NCBI GenBank assembly: GCA_040902705.1 | Contig: JBBDWT010000155.1 | Coordinates: 1-18,779 of the forward strand | DNA length: 18,779 bases | Direction: 5' to 3' | Source: DATBSK01 sp040902705 | GTDB taxonomy: Bacteria; Actinomycetota; Acidimicrobiia; IMCC26256; PALSA-555 | Shown here: positions 14,109 to 18,779 of the stretch, piece by piece | Position numbering within the stretch: the first letter of the stretch is position 1 | Layout: each line of letters begins with the position of its first letter | The notes under the pieces: model-generated | Database searches by the model: none | What the model was told of the DNA's origin: nothing | The model's input: only the letters and a program-made list of their open reading frames with translations | Made by a program: the position numbers and the translations under genes

Positions 14109-14114
14109 TAGGGT
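14109..14114 (+). promoter_or_regulatory. Candidate -10 box of the first LLM oxidoreductase gene
   Basis: TAGGGT ends 8 nt before the GTG at 14123, consistent with a leaderless transcript. The upstream hexamer at 17 bp is GACGCA, which is the right end of repeat copy 2 and not a good -35. Confidence 0.4.
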
Positions 14115-14122
14115 GCGGCGCC

Positions 14123-15067
14123 GTGCCCCACGACAGGCGATTCCGGTTCGGGGTGATGGCGCCGAGCGCCTCGTCGGCCGCCGAGTACCGCGAGACCGCG
14201 CGCAAGGCTGAAGCCCTCGGGTACTCGACGCTCTACGTGCCCGACCACTTCGTCGAGCACCCCTTCGGCCCGTTCCCCGCGATGGCGATGGCCGCGGAGG
14301 CCACGGCAAGCTTGCGCGTCGGGTGCCTCGTGCTCGGCAACGACTACCGCCACCCGGTCGTCGTCGCGCGCGACGCCGCGACGCTCGATCTGCTCTCGGA
14401 CGGCCGGCTCGAGCTCGGGCTCGGCGCGGGGTGGATGACCGTCGACTACGAGAAGGCGGGCATCGCGCTCGACCCTGCCGGCGTGCGCATCGCTCGCCTC
14501 GCCGAGTCGATCGCGATCGTGAAGGGCCTCACGGGTGACGGCGGGCCCTTCACCTTCACCGGCGAGCACTACACCATCACCGAGCTCGACGGGATGCCCA
14601 AGCCCGTGCAGCAGCCGCTTCCGCTGGTGGTCGGCGGTGGCGGCAAGAAGGTGCTGACGCTCGCGGGGGAGCAGGCCGACATCATCGGCATCAACGCCAA
14701 CCTGCGCGGCGGCAAGCCCGGCGATCCCGACCAGGCGCCCAACATGAACCCGGCGAGCACCGACGACAAGCTGGGTTGGGTGCGCGACGCCGCGGGTGAC
14801 CGGTACGCCGACATCGAGATCCAGTCGTTCGCCGGGTTCGTCCACTTCACCGACGATCCCATGGGCATGGCGACGGCGATGGCCCCGGCGTTCGACACGA
14901 CGGCCGAGGACGTCCTCGACTCGCCGGTCGGCCTCGTCGGCACCGCCGAGTCGATGATCGAGACGCTGGAGCGCCGGCGGGAGCGCTGGGACATGACGTA
15001 CCACGTCGTCGGCGCCGAGCACCTCGACCAGTTCGCACCGGTGGTGGAGCGCCTCGGCGGCAAGTAG
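14123..15067 (+). CDS. LLM class F420-dependent oxidoreductase (paralogue 1)
   Basis: A 314-aa luciferase-like monooxygenase-fold protein. The family uses reduced F420 or FMN in the cytoplasm for hydride transfer to varied substrates. Motifs: FRFGV at the N-terminus, LGYSTLYVPDHF, AMAAEAT, LRVGCLVLGNDYRHP, LSDGRLELGLGAGWM and VVGGGGKKVLTLAGEQADI, the last typical of the F420-associated branch (it resembles the MSMEG_2516 type, from memory). GTG is the start because TAGGGT lies 8 nt upstream and homology begins there. The next gene is a close paralogue 23 bp downstream. An insert (GGKPGDPDQAPNMNP) distinguishes it from paralogue 2. Substrate unknown. Confidence 0.92.
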   Translation: MPHDRRFRFGVMAPSASSAAEYRETARKAEALGYSTLYVPDHFVEHPFGPFPAMAMAAEATASLRVGCLVLGNDYRHPVVVARDAATLDLLSDGRLELGLGAGWMTVDYEKAGIALDPAGVRIARLAESIAIVKGLTGDGGPFTFTGEHYTITELDGMPKPVQQPLPLVVGGGGKKVLTLAGEQADIIGINANLRGGKPGDPDQAPNMNPASTDDKLGWVRDAAGDRYADIEIQSFAGFVHFTDDPMGMATAMAPAFDTTAEDVLDSPVGLVGTAESMIETLERRRERWDMTYHVVGAEHLDQFAPVVERLGGK

Positions 15068-15078
15068 CGGCGGCGGCG

Positions 15079-15084
15079 TAGCCT
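15079..15084 (+). promoter_or_regulatory. Candidate -10 box of the second LLM oxidoreductase gene
   Basis: TAGCCT ends 6 nt before the ATG at 15091. No good -35 is seen. Because it lies only 11 bp after the first gene, it may add an internal leaderless start within an operon. Confidence 0.35.
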
Positions 15085-15090
15085 CGCCGC

Positions 15091-16032
15091 ATGGCTCACG
15101 ACCACAAGTTCCGGTTCGGTGTCCAGTGCTCGAGCGCGTCGTCGGCCACCGAGTGGCGCGATCGCGCCCGCAAGATGGAGGACCTCGGGTACTCGACGCT
15201 CTTCGCGCCCGACCACTTCATCGGTACGCCGCTCGCGCCGATGGTCGCGGTCGCGATGGCGGCCGAGGCGACGACGACCTTGCGCGTCGGGCACCTCGTG
15301 CTCGGCAACGACTACAAGCACCCCGCGGTCGTCGCCAAGGAGGCCGCGACGATGGACCTCCTGTCCGACGGGCGGGTCGAGCTCGGCATCGGCGCCGGGT
15401 GGATGACGGTCGACTACGACGCGCTCGGCTTCACCCTCGACAAGCCCAGCGTGCGCATCGCCCGTCTCGACGAGGCGATCCAGGTCATCAAGGGATGCTT
15501 CCGCGGCGAGGCGTTCGACTTCTCCGGCGACCACTACACGATCAAGGGCTACGCCGCAGAGCCCGCGCCCGTGCAACAGCCCGGTCCACCGATCGTCGTC
15601 GGCGGTGGCGGACAGAAGGTGCTGACGCTCGCCGGCCGGGAGGCCGACATCGTCGGGATCAACCCGAACCTCCGCAAGGGGGAGGTCACGGGCGACGCAG
15701 TGCAGAGCGCGGTCGCCGAGATGACGAAGCAGAAGATCGGGTGGGTGCGTGACGGCGCGGGCGACCGCTTCGACGACCTCGAGCTCCAGATCCGCTACTT
15801 CATGGGCGCGGTCACCGACGACCCGCTCGCGCTCGCGGAGGCGATCGCACCGGGCTTCGGGCTCGAGCCGCAGGCCGCGCTCGACTCGGGCGTCGCGCTC
15901 GCCGGGCCGGTCGACCTGTGCGTCGAGACGCTCCAGCAGCGCCGCGAGGAGTGGGGCGTCTCCTACGTCGTGTTCGGCGAGGACAACTTCGAGCAGTTCG
16001 CACCGGTCGTCGCCGCGCTCGCCGGCACCTGA
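15091..16032 (+). CDS. LLM class F420-dependent oxidoreductase (paralogue 2)
   Basis: A 313-aa protein colinear with the preceding gene product and clearly homologous through its whole length. FRFGV, LGYSTLFAPDHF, LRVGHLVLGNDYKHP, LSDGRVELGIGAGWM and VVGGGGQKVLTLAGREADI are all kept. Differences cluster in the substrate-facing loops (for example residues after PDHF and the GEVTGDAVQS segment), suggesting duplication followed by substrate divergence. The start ATG matches the paralogue start. It ends 10 bp from the convergent amidohydrolase stop. Confidence 0.92.
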   Translation: MAHDHKFRFGVQCSSASSATEWRDRARKMEDLGYSTLFAPDHFIGTPLAPMVAVAMAAEATTTLRVGHLVLGNDYKHPAVVAKEAATMDLLSDGRVELGIGAGWMTVDYDALGFTLDKPSVRIARLDEAIQVIKGCFRGEAFDFSGDHYTIKGYAAEPAPVQQPGPPIVVGGGGQKVLTLAGREADIVGINPNLRKGEVTGDAVQSAVAEMTKQKIGWVRDGAGDRFDDLELQIRYFMGAVTDDPLALAEAIAPGFGLEPQAALDSGVALAGPVDLCVETLQQRREEWGVSYVVFGEDNFEQFAPVVAALAGT

Positions 16033-16042
16033 CCGACGGGCG

Positions 16043-17473
16043 CTACGGGGTGAGCTGACGGACGGCGGCTTCGACGACGGTGCCGTCGAAGAAGTCGGGC
16101 CGGGTGCCGGTGAACAGCTGCGCCGCGTGCTCGAAGGTGAAGGCCCGGAAGCCCTCCTCGTCGATGTGGCCGTCCTCGACGAGCTCCCATGCCTCGGCGA
16201 GCACGCCCCGGAAGTCGGGGACGTCCCAGTGGCCGATGTCGCTCGCGAACATCGCGCGCAGGCGCGTCTGCATGGGCGTCAGCGTGGTGTCGAAGGCCAG
16301 CGCGTTCATCGGGTCGTCGGCCTCGCAGCCGAAGAAGCACTGCTCGCCGAACACGAACCGCAGGTCGTCGAGCGACTCGATGCCCGACGCCCCGAACTCG
16401 TCGAGCACCGCCGGGTCCTCGTCGGGGTCGGACAGGAACCGCAGGCTCGAGCCGAGTCGATCGAGCCGCGCCGTGAACGCGTCCGCTCCGTAGCGCCCGA
16501 CGAGGTCGTCGAGCAGCGGGCGGTCGAGCGCGGCCGGGTCGTAGTGGCCCAGCGCGGCGCGGTTGCGCTTCTGCCAGTGCCCGACGACGTCGGCATACAG
16601 GTTGCACGCCCACGCGACGCCGCCCTCGAGGAACGCGAACCGCAGCTCGGGGAACCGCCGCATCGCGCCGCCGAACAGCAGCGAGCGACACACCGCCTCG
16701 CTGCCGGCGGCGAAGTTGCCGATGTGGTTCGCGACGTAGTTGGTAGGCGACGTGCGGCTGCCGAACCCGATGCCGGTCGAGTGGAACGTGGGGGAGACGC
16801 CGAGCTCCACGCAGCGCGCCCACACGGGGTCGTAGTCGTACGCGCTGTCGAGGCCGAGCCCGTCGACCCACCGCGCCGCCCGATCTCCGTCGTGGCCCGG
16901 CGCGGCGCGCAGCACGAGCCCGCCGAACAGGACGGGCCGGAGGCCGAGCACGCCGACCGCGTGGTCGAGCTCGGCGAGCGCCTCCTCGGGCGTGGAGTTG
17001 GGGACGACCGCGACCGGGAGCAGCCGGTCGGAGTACTCGCCGAAGCACTCCGCCGCGTAGCGGTTGCACGCCCGGGCGAGCGCGCACCGCAGCTCGTCGT
17101 CGTCCAGCGCCATCGCCATGAGACCGGCGGTGGGGTAGAGGATGGCGACGTCGATGCCGAGCTCGTCGAGTCGCTCGTAGAGCAGCTTGGGGAGCATGGC
17201 GGTGGCGCGGTCGAGCGTGTTGGCGCTCGGCACCCCCCACCACCCCGTACGGGAGATCCCGAACCGACGGCGATCCTCCGGTGAGAGCGCCCGCACCCCC
17301 GCGCCCGACTGCACGATCTCGTCGAAGCGCTTCGCGACCGTCTCGTCGGCCTCCTCGGCGAGGAAGTCGCGGATCAGGGGGAGGAACTCGACGATGTGCC
17401 CGTCGGCATCGATGATCGGATGATCGAGGCGGGCCCGGATCGCAGCGGCGTCCACGAGGCGTGAGCCTCGCAC
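16043..17473 (-). CDS. Amidohydrolase, ACMSD-type metal-dependent hydrolase
   Basis: A 476-aa TIM-barrel protein of the amidohydrolase-2 (ACMSD/resorcylate decarboxylase) family, which decarboxylates or hydrolyses ring or ring-derived acids using a bound metal. The N-terminal motif is IIDADGHIVE (D22-A-D24-G-H26), an Asp variant of the usual HxH. The core has FLEGGVAWACNL, and the C-terminal part has FASDIGHWDVPD, the conserved Asp/His region. GTG at 17473 is the start; another GTG at residue 7 is possible. It is 18 bp downstream of the broken Ntn-hydrolase gene and on the same strand. Beside F420-type oxidoreductases and CoA ligases it fits degradation of a cyclic compound, which is inference. 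Confidence 0.88.
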   Translation of the reverse strand: MRGSRLVDAAAIRARLDHPIIDADGHIVEFLPLIRDFLAEEADETVAKRFDEIVQSGAGVRALSPEDRRRFGISRTGWWGVPSANTLDRATAMLPKLLYERLDELGIDVAILYPTAGLMAMALDDDELRCALARACNRYAAECFGEYSDRLLPVAVVPNSTPEEALAELDHAVGVLGLRPVLFGGLVLRAAPGHDGDRAARWVDGLGLDSAYDYDPVWARCVELGVSPTFHSTGIGFGSRTSPTNYVANHIGNFAAGSEAVCRSLLFGGAMRRFPELRFAFLEGGVAWACNLYADVVGHWQKRNRAALGHYDPAALDRPLLDDLVGRYGADAFTARLDRLGSSLRFLSDPDEDPAVLDEFGASGIESLDDLRFVFGEQCFFGCEADDPMNALAFDTTLTPMQTRLRAMFASDIGHWDVPDFRGVLAEAWELVEDGHIDEEGFRAFTFEHAAQLFTGTRPDFFDGTVVEAAVRQLTP

Positions 17474-17491
17474 GTCCGGGCCCGGGCGGGG

Positions 17492-18157
17492 CTACCGCGC
17501 GTCCGACCCGACGGACGCCGCGAGCGTGCAGGTCACCGGCGGGCTGCGATGCGCCGTCCCGTCCGCAGCGTCGCCCAGGTAGAAGGTGGCACTCAGCGAG
17601 CGTGCCTCGAGGTCGAAGGTGGTCCGCCACAGCGTGCGCGCGCCGACGGTCTCCTGCGGGATCGCCACCTCGTCCATCGCCGTCTCGATCGCGGCCGCGG
17701 CGCGGCGGTGCAGCACCCGTGCGCGCTCGTACATGTTCGCGGCGAACGGGTACGCGCCCTGGCGGTTCGGGTCGTCGTGCGGGAGCGACTCGAGCGACGC
17801 GTACCGGTGCATCAGATAGTTGGTGACGCACATCGGCGCGTGGTCGGCACGCACGACGTGCTCCACGTTGTGCGAGTCGCGCTCCCACACGAACGCGTCG
17901 CCGTGGCGATCGGCCACGACGTAGTGACACGTGAACATGTTGTCGTACTGCTTCGCACACCGGAGCGCCTTGATCGCCTCGTCGACGTCGCGACACTGGT
18001 CGAGCACGAAGCGGGCCGCCTGGCTCTCGTGGAGCCCGGCTTGATACTGCAACGTCGGGTGCAGGTCGGTGCTCTCGTCGTCGGCGAGCAGCGCCACGGC
18101 GACACGGGCCTCGTTGATGCCCTCGAAGCAGCCGGTGACATCACACGCCGAGATGAC
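17492..18157 (-). pseudogene. C-terminal fragment of a C45-type Ntn hydrolase (acyltransferase family)
   Basis: About 222 codons encode the C-terminal half of a penicillin acyltransferase-like/linear amide C-N hydrolase: CDVTGCFEGINEARVAVALL, a HESQAARFVLDQCRDVDEA helix, HYVVADRHGDAFVWE, the CVTNYLMH loop and a final TLWRTTFDLEARSLSATFY. The N-terminal half with the nucleophile cysteine is absent. Reading upstream of about 18157 the frame stays open to a GTG at 18262, but those codons are antisense to the TetR helix-turn-helix and look spurious. No good start codon lies in the homologous part. The break falls next to the TetR start, so rearrangement is likely. The cut-off position is approximate. 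Confidence 0.7.
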
Positions 18158-18758
18158 GACCGACGCCCGGGCCGCGCTCTTGGAGGCGGGTGCCCGGGTC
18201 TTCGCCGGCGAGGGGTTCCACGGGGCGACCGTCGAGGACATCGCCGAGGCAGCCGGCTTCACCCGGGGCGCGTTCTACGCGCACTTCACCGACAAGGCCG
18301 ACCTCCTCCTGACCCTGATGGAGGAGCGCGATCGGGAGGGGCTCGACGATCTCGAGTCGCGGCTCGCGACCGAGACGGGCGACGCGTCGGTGATGGCGAC
18401 CGTCGGCTGGTTCCTCGACCGCTTCACGACACCCTCGGCGCTCGACCGAGCCATCGGCGAGTTCGGCGCCTCCACGATCAGCGACCCTGAGCACGCGGCC
18501 CGGATGCGGCGGGTGTTCCGCACGGGCCGCGACCGGGTGGCGACGATGTCGGTGCAGGGCTTTGCGGGCGCGGGGACGGAGCTCCCGATCGATCCCGATC
18601 GGTTCGCGGCGATGCTGATCGCGCTCCTCAACGGCTTTGCGAGCCTCCAGCGCCTCGACCCCGACACCGTCCCCGCGGACGCGCTCGGCGAGGCGATCAC
18701 CTACCTCGGGGAGGGAGTGCTCGCGGCCGCCGCGCGTGCAGCGAGCACGGATGCGTAG
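18153..18758 (+). CDS. TetR/AcrR family transcriptional regulator (second)
   Basis: A 201-aa regulator. The N-terminal domain is ALLEAGARVFAGEGFHGATV, then the helix-turn-helix VEDIAEAAGFTRGAFYAHF (about residues 27-45), then DKADLL. The C-terminal ligand domain is unassigned. ATG 18153 gives the standard N-terminus; an in-frame GTG at 18135 would add six residues. I see no clear promoter or ribosome site close to either start. It diverges from the truncated hydrolase, and no obvious operator is visible between them. Its stop codon TAG (18756-18758) lies inside the third copy of the 38-bp repeat. Confidence 0.9.
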   Translation: MTTDARAALLEAGARVFAGEGFHGATVEDIAEAAGFTRGAFYAHFTDKADLLLTLMEERDREGLDDLESRLATETGDASVMATVGWFLDRFTTPSALDRAIGEFGASTISDPEHAARMRRVFRTGRDRVATMSVQGFAGAGTELPIDPDRFAAMLIALLNGFASLQRLDPDTVPADALGEAITYLGEGVLAAAARAASTDA

Positions 18759-18779
18759 CCCACCGTCGTAGGGCGGGTC
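18752..18779. repeat. 38-bp dispersed repeat, copy 3 (cut by window end)
   Basis: The first 28 bp match copy 1 at 24 positions, including CACCGTCGT and GGGCGGGTC. The left arm (TGCGTAGCCC) has diverged where it overlaps the TetR stop codon. The right arm lies beyond the window. Confidence 0.65.

Noticed and set aside
15963..17996. 677-codon minus-strand frame
   Set aside because: Off-frame reading of the amidohydrolase and hydrolase fragment; the amidohydrolase frame carries all the family motifs.
18069..18152. N-terminal extension of the second TetR protein
   Set aside because: The extra residues are antisense to the hydrolase fragment and do not match the compact TetR N-terminus. ATG 18153, or GTG 18135, is better.
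18158..18262. Upstream extension of the hydrolase fragment to GTG 18262
   Set aside because: This part is the complement of the TetR helix-turn-helix codons and shows no Ntn-hydrolase features such as a nucleophile Cys.

Overview
The window is very GC-rich, densely packed DNA that looks like an actinobacterium. Supporting signs are two LLM-type (F420-associated) oxidoreductases, frequent GTG starts, a TTG start, and several genes with a TANNNT -10 box only 6-9 nt before the start codon (leaderless-type transcription). An uncultured Acidimicrobiia-like lineage is my guess, not something the sequence proves. A 10-N gap followed by 16 C residues (2457-2482) marks a scaffold join, so this is draft or metagenomic assembly. 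I see no rRNA, tRNA, CRISPR array, transposase or phage gene.

Layout. (1) 1-2387: a TetR-type regulator diverges from an acyl-CoA ligase. Two near-identical palindromes, 21 bp apart, sit on the regulator's promoter and first codons. (2) 2508-9271, minus strand: a probable six-gene run in transcription order: a 58-aa two-helix membrane protein, a second acyl-CoA ligase, a LIV-type substrate-binding protein, a fused LivH-LivM permease, LivG and LivF. Four-base overlaps link most neighbours. A strong palindrome overlaps the predicted -35 box before the binding protein, and a UUCG-capped hairpin separates the binding protein from the permease. The pairing of ligases with this transporter suggests import of an organic acid followed by CoA activation, rather than simple amino-acid uptake. 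(3) 9308-10282: a divergent ketol-acid reductoisomerase homologue that has lost several family catalytic residues. (4) 10335-12455: a PerR-like regulator with a dyad in its own promoter, a short rubrerythrin, a DUF3501 protein and dUTPase, which is a plausible peroxide-stress group. (5) 12466-14091: a Tat-exported phospholipase C/acid phosphatase-type phosphoesterase between two direct copies of a 38-bp palindromic repeat. (6) 14123-16032: two tandem paralogous LLM oxidoreductases. (7) 16043-17473: an ACMSD-type amidohydrolase, convergent with them. (8) 17492-18758: the C-terminal half of a C45-type Ntn hydrolase, broken where a second TetR gene begins. A third copy of the repeat overlaps that TetR stop codon and runs off the window.

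Taken together the genes describe regulated uptake and CoA-dependent catabolism of carboxylic acids with F420-type redox enzymes, next to an oxidative-stress group. The points most worth a second look are the active-site-altered reductoisomerase homologue, the ligase lacking its A10 lysine, the doubled operator, the dispersed 38-bp repeat and the truncated hydrolase. No stretch longer than about 130 bases lacks a gene.
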